The notes: a model not told the origin generated them from the sequence alone. 23,012 bases of DNA from Butyrivibrio sp. CAG:318 (GCA_000431815.1 FR889209.1:1-23012); one strand, 5' to 3'; shown: positions 1 to 8,659, numbered from the stretch's first letter. Made by a program: numbers and translations.

Positions 1-58
1 TGTCAACAACTTTTTTCAATTTTTTTAAATTATTTTCATTCGATTCTGTATGTTGTAA

Positions 59-146
59 CGGAGAAAGAGGGATTCGAACCCTCGCGCCGCGTTAGCGACC
101 TACACCCTTAGCAGGGGCGCCTCTTCGGCCTCTTGAGTATTTCTCC
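59..146 (-). tRNA. tRNA-Ser, anticodon GCT
   Basis: Read on the minus strand, GGAGAAA (from 146) pairs perfectly with TTTCTCC (66-60) as the acceptor stem. The anticodon loop CTGCTAA gives anticodon GCT, which reads AGC and AGU serine codons. The long variable arm typical of class II tRNAs is present, and the T-loop is the usual TTCGAAT. The discriminator base is G (position 59), as in serine tRNAs. CCA is not encoded, so the 3' end must be added by CCA transferase. A strong promoter lies about 55 bases upstream. No GC-rich terminator hairpin is visible before the window edge. Confidence 0.96.
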
Positions 147-200
147 GAATTCATATACATTATGAAATTACTCACAGGTTTTATCCGTGACGCAAAAATT

Positions 201-229
201 ATTATACTGAATGGCAAGCCTGTTGTCAA
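201..229 (-). promoter_or_regulatory. Sigma-A promoter for tRNA-Ser
   Basis: On the minus strand a perfect TTGACA (229-224) is separated by 17 bases from a perfect TATAAT (206-201). Both hexamers match the vegetative consensus exactly. Start of transcription is expected near 194, leaving a leader of about 48 bases before the mature tRNA. It lies just after the fumB stop codon, so the tRNA does not depend on fumAB transcription. Confidence 0.85.
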
Positions 230-257
230 CAGTTTTTTTGTACTTTTTGGCTACTTT

Positions 258-800
258 TTAAATATTTGCTGTAACTCTTTCGTACAGGTCATTTCCTTCA
301 GAATCTATTACCACAATTACAGGGAAATTCTCAACCTCAAGTCTTCTTATGGCTTCTGTTCCAAGGTCATCATAAGCCACAACATCTGACTTCAGTATAC
401 GCTGCGACAATAATGCTCCCGCACCACCAACAGCTGCAAAATACACTGCATTGTTGCGTACTATCGCATCCTTGACTTTTGGCTGTCTTTTGCCTTTGCC
501 AATCATTCCGGTAAGACCCATATCAAGAAGACGCGGAGTATATTTATCCATTCTGGTTGCCGTTGTAGGACCGGCAGATCCTATAGGACGTCCCTCTCTT
601 GCCGGTGACGGTCCCATATAATATATAACATTGCCATCTATATCTATAGGAAGTTTATCTCCGTTGTTAAGTGATTCATCCATTCTTTTGTGTGCCGCAT
701 CCCTGGCTGTATATATTACTCCTGTAAGATATACATAATCACCGGCTTTAAGCGACTTTGCCGTTTCTTTATCAAAAGGTACTGTAATATGTTTTTCCAT
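258..800 (-). CDS. fumB: Class I fumarate hydratase, beta subunit
   Basis: This 180-residue protein matches the C-terminal (beta) half of the iron-sulfur class I fumarases and L(+)-tartrate dehydratases. With the alpha subunit encoded just upstream it should interconvert fumarate and malate in the cytoplasm. The family signature GPSPAREGRPIGSAGPTTATR covers residues 63 to about 83 (residues S75, T79, T80 and R83 can be picked out), followed by GMIGKGKR at 98-105, a substrate-binding lysine loop. Length is normal for the split two-subunit form. AGGAG precedes the ATG. Only nine bases separate it from fumA, so the two are co-transcribed and probably translationally coupled. Tartrate dehydratase is the main alternative assignment; the symbol follows common bacterial use for a split class I enzyme and is not a claim of orthology to E. 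coli FumB. Confidence 0.9.
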   Translation of the reverse strand: MEKHITVPFDKETAKSLKAGDYVYLTGVIYTARDAAHKRMDESLNNGDKLPIDIDGNVIYYMGPSPAREGRPIGSAGPTTATRMDKYTPRLLDMGLTGMIGKGKRQPKVKDAIVRNNAVYFAAVGGAGALLSQRILKSDVVAYDDLGTEAIRRLEVENFPVIVVIDSEGNDLYERVTANI

Positions 801-809
801 TTCGTGCTC

Positions 810-1652
810 CTATATAACTCTGTGAGAATGTCTGTTAACATGACAGCAGATATTAACTGCCACCGGAAGTCCTGCTATATGGGTAGGATAAGTTTCTATA
901 TTTACCGCATATGCAGTCGTCTTTCCGCCAAGACCCCCAGGACCTATTCCGAGATCATTTATCTTTTCCAGCATTTCTTTTTCAAGATTTCTTACATATT
1001 CGACCGGTGATTTTTCTTCTACGCTCCTTGTAAGAGCCTTTTTTGCAAGCAGTGCACATTTTTCAAATGTTCCTCCTATACCGACACCAACAACCATAGG
1101 CGGACACGCATTAGGTCCGGCATCTTTAACTGCTGTAAGAATCGCTTCTTTTACACCTTCTATTCCGTCAGCCGGTTTAAGCATAAAAACACGACTCATA
1201 TTTTCACTTCCGAATCCTTTTGGCGCAACTGTTATATCTATATTGTCTCCTTCTACGATGTCATAATGTATTATGGCAGGCGTGTTATCGTTGGTGTTTT
1301 CCCTGTAAATAGGATCTTTTACAACCGATTTGCGGAGATATCCTTCAACATATCCCTGTCTTACGCCTTCGTTGATTGCGTCGGTTAAAAGTCCGCCTTC
1401 TATGTGGACTTCCTGTCCGACTTTTACAAAAATAACCGCCATACCTGTATCCTGACATATTGGTATCATTTCTTTTCCTGCAATTTCAAGATTTTCCTCA
1501 AGCTGGGACAATACCATCTTTCCAAGTTCTGTTGTCTCGCTTCCGGCTGCTTTATGAAGTCTCTGCTGCATATCATCCGTAAGAAAGTGATTTGCTTCAA
1601 TACACATTTCCTTGATATTCCGGGTAATCTCTTTTACATTTATGTTTCTCAT
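810..1652 (-). CDS. fumA: Class I fumarate hydratase, alpha subunit (4Fe-4S)
   Basis: This 280-residue protein matches the N-terminal (alpha) domain of oxygen-sensitive class I fumarases. Three cysteines sit in the contexts expected for the [4Fe-4S] ligands: C66 in PICQDTG, C183 in NACPP, and C270 in the C-terminal NICCH motif (a C269 precedes it). The GVGIGGTFEKC stretch at 189-199 is also typical. A strong AAGGAG lies six bases before the ATG. It is followed after nine bases by the beta subunit. In anaerobes this enzyme usually serves the reductive branch of the TCA pathway. Its position directly behind the gyrA terminator is odd: the terminator T-run touches this gene's ribosome binding site, so fumAB needs either read-through or a promoter inside the hairpin. 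Confidence 0.93.
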   Translation of the reverse strand: MRNINVKEITRNIKEMCIEANHFLTDDMQQRLHKAAGSETTELGKMVLSQLEENLEIAGKEMIPICQDTGMAVIFVKVGQEVHIEGGLLTDAINEGVRQGYVEGYLRKSVVKDPIYRENTNDNTPAIIHYDIVEGDNIDITVAPKGFGSENMSRVFMLKPADGIEGVKEAILTAVKDAGPNACPPMVVGVGIGGTFEKCALLAKKALTRSVEEKSPVEYVRNLEKEMLEKINDLGIGPGGLGGKTTAYAVNIETYPTHIAGLPVAVNICCHVNRHSHRVI

Positions 1653-1663
1653 GTGTGCTCCTT

Positions 1664-1704
1664 ATAAAAACAGACACTATACCACTATTTTGTACAGTGC
1701 CTGT
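1664..1704 (-). terminator. Intrinsic terminator of gyrA
   Basis: On the minus strand a 12-bp stem (arms 1704-1693 and 1681-1670, with two G-U pairs) encloses an 11-base loop and is followed by TTTTTAT. It starts nine bases after the gyrA stop codon. Its T-run abuts the AAGGAG of fumA at 1663-1658. Confidence 0.75.
1676..1684 (-). promoter_or_regulatory. Possible extended -10 promoter element for fumAB
   Basis: The distal arm of the gyrA terminator reads TGGTATAGT on the minus strand, which fits an extended -10 (TGn then TATAGT). No good -35 hexamer lies at the matching distance. Transcription would start near 1669, immediately before the fumA ribosome binding site. This is the only promoter-like sequence found between gyrA and fumA; it is tentative. 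Confidence 0.3.
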
Positions 1705-1712
1705 TATGTTAT

Positions 1713-4205
1713 TTACTGATTGTCCGTCTCGCCGTTTTCTTTGGATTCAATATCTTCTTCGATATCTTCTTCTCTGACTTTGGCTACCCTGGCTACCTTA
1801 ACTCCTTCATCAAGGTTAATCAGTTTAACTCCTGATGTAATTCTTCCAAGAGTTGAAATTCCGCTTACTTCCATACGGATAACTATTCCTTCCGTTGTTA
1901 TAAGCATAATCTCTCTTGTGTCACTTACTGCTTTGACACCTATTACATTACCGGATTTCTCGTTTACTTTATAACATTTTATACCTTTACCGCCGCGGTT
2001 CTGCACCGTAAATTCGTCGATAGGTGTTCTCTTTCCAAGTCCGTATTCGGAAACAATAAGCAATGTATCTCCCTGACTGTCAAGCTGCATACCGACAACT
2101 TCATCACCCGGTGTAAGATTCATACCTATTACACCCATTGCGCTTCTTCCTGTAGGGCGGACATCTGTTGACTTAAATCTTATACACTGGCCGTACTTTG
2201 TCACAAGGAAAATTTCTTTTTCATTATCGACAGATTTTGCTTCAATTAATTCGTCATTATCCCTGAGTGTAATGGCCTGGATACCTGTCTTGCGGATGTT
2301 CTCATACTCTTTGCTGCTTGTTTTCTTGACAATACCGTTTTTGGTTGCCATAAAAAGATATTCATCGTCTTTAATTCCGTCTACCGGAACAATTGCCGAT
2401 ATCTTTTCTCCCGGCATAAGCTGAAGAAGATTTACGATTGCAGTTCCTCTTGCTGTACGGCTTGCTTCCGGAATTTCATATGCTTTGAGTTTGTAAACAC
2501 GTCCCTTATTGGTAAGCATAAGGATTACATGGTGCGTGGTTGTCATAAGAATGTCTTCGATATAATCATCTTCTATCGTCTGCATTCCTTTTATTCCTTT
2601 ACCTCCACGGTTCTGGCTCTTGAAATTGTCCGGTGTCATTCTCTTGATATAACCGAGATTGGTCATTGTTATTACAGTACTTTCATCTGCAATTATATCT
2701 TCCATTGAAATTTCAGAATCATCTATTCCTATTACGGTTCTTCTGTCATCTCCGTATTTGTCGGCTATTGCTGTCATTTCATTACGGATGACCATAAGAA
2801 GTTTCTTCTCATCTGCAAGAATTTCTTTGAGTTCTTCTATTCTTACCATAAGGTCTTTATATTCGGCTTCTATTTTTTCTCTTTCGAGTCCTGTAAGAGC
2901 CCTCAGACGCATATCCACTATCGCCTGTGACTGAACATCCGAAAGTCCGAACCTTTCAATAAGTGTTGCTTTTGCAATGGCAACATTTTCTGAATTTCTG
3001 ATTATTGAAATAACTTCGTCAATATTGTCAAGTGCTATAATTAATCCCTGTAAAATATGAGCACGTTCTTCTGCTTTATTGAGTTCGAATTTAGTTCTTC
3101 TTGTTACTACTTCTTTCTGATGAAGAAGATAATAATTAAGCATCTCGTAGAGGTTAAGAACCTTAGGCTGGTCATCTACGAGTGCAAGCATATTCACACC
3201 AAATGTATCCTGAAGCTGTGTATGTTTGTAAAGAAGGTTAAGTATAACATTAGGATTGGCGTCTCTTCTTACGTCAATACAAACCCTTATTCCTTCCATG
3301 TTAGACTGATCAGTTACATCTACAATTCCGTCGATTTTCTTGTCTTTGACGAGTTCAGCTATTTTCTGGACAAGCAAAGCCTTATTGACCATATATGGAA
3401 GTTCTTTAATAATAATTTCTGATTTGCCGTTAGGAAGTGAATTAATTTCTGTTACGGCTCTTACACGAATTTTACCTTTACCTGTTCTGTATGCTTCTTC
3501 TATTCCTCTTCTTCCGAGAATAGTCGCACCTGTAGGAAAATCAGGTCCTTTTATTATTTCCATAAGTTCTTCAATGTCGGTATCCCTGTCTTCAAGAACC
3601 CTGTTATCAATAATTTTATCTACGGCTGCAACAACTTCTCTTAAATTATGAGGAGGTATGTTGGTTGCCATACCTACAGCTATACCGGATGCTCCGTTAA
3701 CCATAAGGTTAGGATATTTGGAAGGAAGAACAGTAGGCTCTTTTTCTGTTTCATCGAAGTTAGGTACGAAATCCACTGTATCTTTATTAATATCTGCCAG
3801 CATTTCCATTGATATTTTGCTAAGTCTTGCCTCTGTATATCGCATTGCGGCAGCACCATCACCGTCAATGGAACCGAAGTTACCGTGTCCGTCAACCAGA
3901 GGATATCTGGTATTAAAATCCTGGGCAAGTTTAACAAGAGCATCGTAGATTGAAGAATCTCCGTGCGGATGATATTTACCCATTGTATCACCGACGATAC
4001 GTGCACATTTTCTGTGAGGTTTGTCAGGTCCGTTATTAAGTTCTATCATAGAAAAAAGAATTCTACGCTGAACCGGTTTAAGTCCGTCTCTTACATCCGG
4101 AAGTGCTCTGGATTTGATAACACTCATGGAATAACTGATGTAAGACTCTTCCATAGTCTTTTTAAGATCTATATCATGAATTTTATCAAAAATATGTTCA
4201 TCCAT
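1713..4205 (-). CDS. gyrA: DNA gyrase subunit A
   Basis: GyrA (830 residues, normal length) is the DNA cleavage and religation subunit of gyrase, which introduces negative supercoils as an A2B2 tetramer with GyrB. The catalytic tyrosine is Y123 in AAMRYTEARL. The quinolone-resistance region reads GKYHPHGDSSIYD, with S84 and D88 at the positions of E. coli S83 and D87, so it has the wild-type susceptible residues. The GyrA box is QNRGGKG at 531-537, which starts the DNA-wrapping beta-pinwheel; a second copy of the motif occurs at 735-741, as in other Firmicutes. The tail is acidic (residues 812-830). GAAGGAG precedes the ATG, and the gap to gyrB is 19 bases. A terminator follows the stop codon. 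Confidence 0.98.
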   Translation of the reverse strand: MDEHIFDKIHDIDLKKTMEESYISYSMSVIKSRALPDVRDGLKPVQRRILFSMIELNNGPDKPHRKCARIVGDTMGKYHPHGDSSIYDALVKLAQDFNTRYPLVDGHGNFGSIDGDGAAAMRYTEARLSKISMEMLADINKDTVDFVPNFDETEKEPTVLPSKYPNLMVNGASGIAVGMATNIPPHNLREVVAAVDKIIDNRVLEDRDTDIEELMEIIKGPDFPTGATILGRRGIEEAYRTGKGKIRVRAVTEINSLPNGKSEIIIKELPYMVNKALLVQKIAELVKDKKIDGIVDVTDQSNMEGIRVCIDVRRDANPNVILNLLYKHTQLQDTFGVNMLALVDDQPKVLNLYEMLNYYLLHQKEVVTRRTKFELNKAEERAHILQGLIIALDNIDEVISIIRNSENVAIAKATLIERFGLSDVQSQAIVDMRLRALTGLEREKIEAEYKDLMVRIEELKEILADEKKLLMVIRNEMTAIADKYGDDRRTVIGIDDSEISMEDIIADESTVITMTNLGYIKRMTPDNFKSQNRGGKGIKGMQTIEDDYIEDILMTTTHHVILMLTNKGRVYKLKAYEIPEASRTARGTAIVNLLQLMPGEKISAIVPVDGIKDDEYLFMATKNGIVKKTSSKEYENIRKTGIQAITLRDNDELIEAKSVDNEKEIFLVTKYGQCIRFKSTDVRPTGRSAMGVIGMNLTPGDEVVGMQLDSQGDTLLIVSEYGLGKRTPIDEFTVQNRGGKGIKCYKVNEKSGNVIGVKAVSDTREIMLITTEGIVIRMEVSGISTLGRITSGVKLINLDEGVKVARVAKVREEDIEEDIESKENGETDNQ

Positions 4206-4224
4206 TTATTCAATCTCCTTCAAA

Positions 4225-6147
4225 TTAAAAATCAATATTCTTAACGAACTTGGCATTTTCTTCAATGAACTCTCTTCTCGGCTCTACCTTATCGCCCATA
4301 AGAGTTGAAAATGTTACATCTATCTCAGATGCAAACTCATCATCATAGATAACTTTCTTAAGAATTCTCTTCTCAGGATCCATTGTTGTCTCCCAGAGCT
4401 GGGAGGCATCCATCTCACCAAGACCTTTGTAACGCTGAATTTTGTTATTCTGGTCTCTTCCTACTTCCTTAAGGATGTCGGCAAGTTCTTCGTCGCTGTA
4501 TGCATACCAGACTTTTTTATTTTTCTCCAGCTTAAAAAGAGGCGGCTGGGCAAGATATACATGTCCGTCTTTAATAAGATCAGGCATAAATCTATAGAAA
4601 AATGTAAGAAGAAGTGTACTTATATGAGCTCCGTCAACATCGGCATCCGTCATGATAATTATCTTGTCATAACGAAGTTTACTTATATCAAAATCTTCAT
4701 GTATTCCTGTTCCGAACGCGGTAATCATTGCCCTGATTTCTGCATTTCCCAGTATTCTGTCAAGTCTTGCCTTTTCTACGTTAAGAATTTTACCTCTCAA
4801 CGGAAGAATTGCCTGAGTTTCCCTCTTACGGGCTGATTTAGCTGAACCACCGGCGGAATCACCCTCTACAATAAATATTTCACAATGTGATGGGTCCTTA
4901 TCCGAACAATCTGCAAGTTTTCCCGGAAGCTTAAATCCGTCAAGCGCAGTCTTTCTTCTTGTAAGATCCCTTGCATGTCTGGCAGCTTCCCTTGCTCTTT
5001 GGGCAAGAATTGATTTTTCACAAATAACCTTTGCAACTGAAGGATTCTGTTCCAGAAAATAAGTAAGCTGTTCTGTTACGACGCTTTCAACAGCTCCTCT
5101 GGCTTCTGTATTACCGAGTTTCTGTTTGGTCTGTCCTTCAAACTGTGGATCCTGAATCTTAATGCTTATGATTGCGGTAAGTCCTTCTCTTATATCTTCT
5201 CCCGAAAGATTCTGGTCTTTATCTTTGAGAATTTTGTTGGTTCTCGCATAATCGTTAAATGTCTTGGTAACAGCATTACGGAATCCCGTTACATGTGTTC
5301 CTCCTTCAGGAGTTGTTATATTATTAACAAAACCATATACATTATCGGAATATCCGTTATTATGCTGGAAAGCAACCTCTACATAAACATCATCTTTGGT
5401 TCCTTCACAATAAATTATATTATCATACAGAGCATCATTTCCCTTATTGAGATATTTGACATATTCCTTTATGCCTCCCTCGTAATGGAATACCTTTTCT
5501 TTATGATTATCATCTCTTACATCTTTAAGTGTTATCTTAATATTTTTTGTAAGGAATGCCATTTCTCTGAGACGTTGTTTTAAAATATTATAATCATATA
5601 CAGTTTCTTCAAATATTTCTTTATCAGGAAGAAATTTTACCTCTGTACCTGTTTTATCTGCAGGACATTCGTCAACTACCTTGAGAGGGAACATTACTTT
5701 ACCTCTCTCATAGCGCTGCTCATATACCTTCCCATCCTGGAAAACCTTAACTTCCAGCCATTCTGAAAGAGCGTTGACTACGGATGCACCTACACCATGC
5801 AGACCACCGGACACTTTGTATCCTCCACCGCCGAACTTACCTCCTGCATGCAGTATCGTAAATACTACTTCAACTCCGGTAAGGCCTGACTTGGTGTTGA
5901 TTCCTACAGGTATACCTCGTCCGTTGTCAATTACGGTTATTGAATTATCCTCGTTAATCTGAACGAAAATCTCCGTACAATATCCGGCAAGGGCCTCATC
6001 AACAGCATTATCAACTATCTCATATACAAGATGATGAAGTCCTTTTGATGATGTACTTCCGATATACATTCCGGGTCTCTTTCTTACAGCTTCCAAACCT
6101 TCCAGAATCTGTATCTGATCCGCTGTGTAATCGTTTGATTTGCTCAT
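4225..6147 (-). CDS. gyrB: DNA gyrase subunit B
   Basis: GyrB (640 residues) is the ATPase and metal-binding subunit of gyrase. The GHKL ATPase shows E43 as the general base (YEIVDNAVDEA), D74 in DNGRGIP, and the GGLHGVGASVVNALS lid region at 114-128. The transducer domain carries QTKQKL with K341. The TOPRIM domain has EGDSAGG from E428 and DADVDGAH from D501, giving the acidic metal ligands. Length is that of the short Firmicute-type GyrB without the E. coli insertion. Its AGGAGG ribosome binding site lies inside the last codons of recF, whose stop is only two bases before this ATG, so translation is probably coupled. B. subtilis has yaaB (remB) between recF and gyrB; that gene is absent here. 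Confidence 0.98.
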   Translation of the reverse strand: MSKSNDYTADQIQILEGLEAVRKRPGMYIGSTSSKGLHHLVYEIVDNAVDEALAGYCTEIFVQINEDNSITVIDNGRGIPVGINTKSGLTGVEVVFTILHAGGKFGGGGYKVSGGLHGVGASVVNALSEWLEVKVFQDGKVYEQRYERGKVMFPLKVVDECPADKTGTEVKFLPDKEIFEETVYDYNILKQRLREMAFLTKNIKITLKDVRDDNHKEKVFHYEGGIKEYVKYLNKGNDALYDNIIYCEGTKDDVYVEVAFQHNNGYSDNVYGFVNNITTPEGGTHVTGFRNAVTKTFNDYARTNKILKDKDQNLSGEDIREGLTAIISIKIQDPQFEGQTKQKLGNTEARGAVESVVTEQLTYFLEQNPSVAKVICEKSILAQRAREAARHARDLTRRKTALDGFKLPGKLADCSDKDPSHCEIFIVEGDSAGGSAKSARKRETQAILPLRGKILNVEKARLDRILGNAEIRAMITAFGTGIHEDFDISKLRYDKIIIMTDADVDGAHISTLLLTFFYRFMPDLIKDGHVYLAQPPLFKLEKNKKVWYAYSDEELADILKEVGRDQNNKIQRYKGLGEMDASQLWETTMDPEKRILKKVIYDDEFASEIDVTFSTLMGDKVEPRREFIEENAKFVKNIDF

Positions 6148-6149
6148 TT

Positions 6150-7250
6150 TTATGCCTCCTGAAGTTTATTTTCCTGATAAACATGTCCTTCCGATACTCT
6201 GAAAATTCTGTTTAAATCAAATCTGTTATTTATAAATTCATCAAGTCCCGTACATGTTATTATTGTCTGTACATCACTGATGCTGTTCAAAAGATAATTC
6301 TGTCTGCTGCTGTCAAGTTCGGATAAAACATCATCAAGCAGGAGAACAGGCTTATCTCCGGTCAATTGCTTTACAATTTCTATTTCAGCTAATTTCAAAG
6401 AAAGAGCTGATGTTCTCTTTTGTCCCTGTGAACCGTATTTGTGGACATCCAGTTCATCAATATAAAATATCATATCATCTCTGTGAGGACCTGCACATGT
6501 GTACTTCATCCGGATATCTCTTTCCCTGTTCCGGGAAAGAATATCTTCAAATTCGTCTTCTTTCGCATCCGGCACATATTTAACCAGTAGATTTTCCTTA
6601 CCTCCGCTTAATCTGATATGAATATCTTTAATTATATCATTTAGCTGATCTATGAATTTTTCTCTTCTTGCGATTATTTCCCTGCCGTAACGTATTAACT
6701 GCATATCCCACACATCAATGGTATCTTCCAAAGACGGGTTAAAAGAAATATCTCTTAAGAGATTATTTCTCTGTTCAAGAGTCCTGCGGTAATTTATCAG
6801 ATTACTGGCGTATATTTTGTCTAACTGACATAATTCCATATCGATAAATTTACGGCGTTCGGACGGACCATTCTCGATTATTCTCAAATCCTCCGGTGAA
6901 AAAATAACAAGATTAATTATTCCGTATAAATCCATTGATTTACGGATAGGTACACCGTTTATGGCAATTCCCTTGCTTCTGTTACGCTTGATATGCATAT
7001 CAATCCTGTAATCAATTCCTTTACGACTCATGATCATTTTGATATGTGACTCATTATGATTAAATGCAATCATTTCCTGGTCTTTGCTTCCACGGTGGCT
7101 CTTGGTTGTGCCTGATAAATATACTGCTTCCAGAATATTGGTTTTTCCCTGGGCATTATCTCCGTATAATATATTAGTACCACTGTCAAAATCTATTTTC
7201 TGAAGTTCATAATTTCTGAAATTCTGTAAGTCTATGGATTTAATAATCAT
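6150..7250 (-). CDS. recF: DNA replication and repair protein RecF
   Basis: RecF (366 residues) is an SMC-like ABC ATPase that binds single-strand gaps and helps load RecA with RecO and RecR. Walker A is GDNAQGKT at 30-37, the ABC signature is YGSQGQKRT at 272-280, and Walker B is PVLLLDDVLSELD at 301-313. There is no long coiled coil, as expected for RecF rather than SMC or RecN. It lies five bases after the yaaA stop codon; the ribosome binding site (AAGG) is weak, so coupling to yaaA is likely. The gene order dnaN-yaaA-recF-gyrB is the conserved Firmicute order. Confidence 0.97.
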   Translation of the reverse strand: MIIKSIDLQNFRNYELQKIDFDSGTNILYGDNAQGKTNILEAVYLSGTTKSHRGSKDQEMIAFNHNESHIKMIMSRKGIDYRIDMHIKRNRSKGIAINGVPIRKSMDLYGIINLVIFSPEDLRIIENGPSERRKFIDMELCQLDKIYASNLINYRRTLEQRNNLLRDISFNPSLEDTIDVWDMQLIRYGREIIARREKFIDQLNDIIKDIHIRLSGGKENLLVKYVPDAKEDEFEDILSRNRERDIRMKYTCAGPHRDDMIFYIDELDVHKYGSQGQKRTSALSLKLAEIEIVKQLTGDKPVLLLDDVLSELDSSRQNYLLNSISDVQTIITCTGLDEFINNRFDLNRIFRVSEGHVYQENKLQEA

Positions 7251-7255
7251 TTAAC

Positions 7256-7462
7256 TTACCTTATCTCTATCTCATTACCGTTATAAGATACTATATCACC
7301 ACTGTGAAGTTTCTTTCCACGCTGGATTTCTGTAATGTTATTTACTTTTACAAGTCCTTCTGTGATGACTTCCTTGGCTTCGGCTCCCGATTCTACAAGA
7401 CCGGCTGCCTTTAACGCCTGTCCCAGTTTAATAAATTCATCCCTGAGTTCTATAATTTCCAT
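7256..7462 (-). CDS. yaaA: S4 RNA-binding domain protein YaaA (RlbA-like)
   Basis: This 68-residue protein is a single S4-like RNA-binding domain. The signature runs from LGQALKAAGLVESGAEAK (13-30) through VKVN and the basic RGKKLHSGDIV loop at 48-58. The position between dnaN and recF is that of B. subtilis yaaA, whose product is thought to act on the ribosome or its RNA; the exact role is not established. Its AGGAGG ribosome binding site overlaps the TAG stop codon of dnaN, which suggests translational coupling. Confidence 0.93.
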   Translation of the reverse strand: MEIIELRDEFIKLGQALKAAGLVESGAEAKEVITEGLVKVNNITEIQRGKKLHSGDIVSYNGNEIEIR

Positions 7463-7475
7463 TAATCCGTGCCTC

Positions 7476-8576
7476 CTAATTCAGGTTAACAGGAAGGATG
7501 AGGTATATATAATTTTCTTTATCATCCTTAATGGTACAAGGTGCCTTTGCATTCATATAATACATTGACAGCACCTCATCATCTATTACTCTTAAAGCAT
7601 CTATAAGAAATTTAGCATCAAAGCCTATTCTTATATCACTGCCCTCTTTGTTGATGTCTATTTCTTCGTTCATCTTTCCGACAGGAGATACAATGTTAAT
7701 CTTAAGGGAACCGTCCGTTATATTAAAAATTACAGGATTCTTATTGCCCTCTTTAACAAAAAGTGTAGCTCTGTCTATACAATCAAGAAGTTCTTTTTTG
7801 TTAATTTCTATTTTGGTCTGAAAGTCCTTGGAAAGCATCTGGTTAATTTTAAAATACTCTCCATCTATAAGTCTTGAAACTACAACCGTATTTTCAAATT
7901 CGAATATTATATGATTTTCCGAGAAAAATACATTGACATCGCTGTCTGCCTCACCGGAAAGAATCTTATTTATTTCGCTAAGAGTTTTACCTGGAACTAT
8001 AACACTAACAGGTTCATATGAATTATTAAGTGTTACATTTCTGATGGAAACTCTGTATCTGTCAAGTGAAACAACCTTAAGATTATTATTGGTAACCTCA
8101 AAGAGTTCACCTTTCATTATCTTATTTGATTCGCTGTCTCCAATTGAAAATATAGTCTGTCTGATAGTTTCTTTAAGTGCAAACTGTGAAAGAGTTATAT
8201 GTTTGTCTCTTTCAATATATGGGAGATAAGAAAAATCTTCTCCGCTTTTACCAGGAATATTAAAAACCGATTTCTCACATGAAATGGTAGCATTATAACT
8301 ATCATCTGTCTCAATGGTTACTTCACTGTCAGGAAGCTTTCTTACAATGTCAGACAAAAACCTGGCTTCAATAGCGATACGTCCTCTCTCAATTATATCA
8401 CCTGAAATACTAGTCTCGATACCAAGTTCCATATCATTGGCTGTGAGTTTAATATCGGTTTCACGGGCATCTATAAGAATACACTCGAGAATGCTCATTG
8501 TAGATCTTACAGGAACAGCCCTGAGAGCTATGTTAACGCCTTTAAGCAGATCATTTTTAGTACAGATAATTTTCAT
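7476..8576 (-). CDS. dnaN: DNA polymerase III beta sliding clamp
   Basis: DnaN (366 residues, usual length) forms the dimeric ring that tethers DNA polymerase III and serves as docking site for many replication and repair proteins. The N-terminal start MKIICTKNDLLKGVNIALRAVP, the mid-domain segment EINKKELLDCIDRATLF (about 256-272) and the terminal ILPVNLN (360-366) are characteristic of the three-domain clamp. The gene follows dnaA on the same strand with 292 bases between them that hold part of oriC. AAAGGAG lies 11 bases before the ATG. A perfect GC-rich 12-bp palindrome lies just upstream of that site. Confidence 0.97.
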   Translation of the reverse strand: MKIICTKNDLLKGVNIALRAVPVRSTMSILECILIDARETDIKLTANDMELGIETSISGDIIERGRIAIEARFLSDIVRKLPDSEVTIETDDSYNATISCEKSVFNIPGKSGEDFSYLPYIERDKHITLSQFALKETIRQTIFSIGDSESNKIMKGELFEVTNNNLKVVSLDRYRVSIRNVTLNNSYEPVSVIVPGKTLSEINKILSGEADSDVNVFFSENHIIFEFENTVVVSRLIDGEYFKINQMLSKDFQTKIEINKKELLDCIDRATLFVKEGNKNPVIFNITDGSLKINIVSPVGKMNEEIDINKEGSDIRIGFDAKFLIDALRVIDDEVLSMYYMNAKAPCTIKDDKENYIYLILPVNLN

Positions 8577-8591
8577 ATTGTTGAAAACTCC

Positions 8592-8603
8592 TTTCGCGCG
8601 AAA
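8592..8603. repeat. 12-bp perfect palindrome in the dnaN leader
   Basis: TTTCGCGCGAAA is a perfect palindrome with a CGCGCG core in otherwise AT-rich DNA. It lies between the unwinding element and the dnaN ribosome binding site. It could be a repressor operator or a nucleoprotein boundary; nothing in the sequence says which. Confidence 0.6.
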
Positions 8604-8659
8604 TTAAAATATATTTATTGTAACCAATCAGCAGTAGCAGTAGTAGGGGGTGTGGATAA
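8604..8659 (-). other. Basal unwinding system: DnaA box, C-run, DnaA-trio, AT-rich DNA
   Basis: Read on the minus strand, the DnaA box TTATCCACA (8659-8651) is followed directly by a C-run (8650-8646) and TACTACTGCTACTGCTG. The plus strand, read 3' to 5' from 8646, gives six successive triplets GAT GAT GAC GAT GAC GAC (8646-8629), the DnaA-trio pattern with a central A each time. AT-rich DNA (8620-8601) follows. This order is that described for B. subtilis, where DnaA spreads from the box onto the single strand of the trios. Confidence 0.85.

Noticed and set aside
1..58. T-rich stretch as a terminator for tRNA-Ser
   Set aside because: On the transcribed minus strand it is A-rich, not T-rich, and no GC-rich hairpin is visible. 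A TTGACA at 6-1 on the minus strand may be the -35 of a gene beyond the edge, but its -10 cannot be seen.
3057..3422. 121-codon plus-strand ORF opposite gyrA
   Set aside because: It lies inside a clear gyrA coding region and resembles no family that I recognise.
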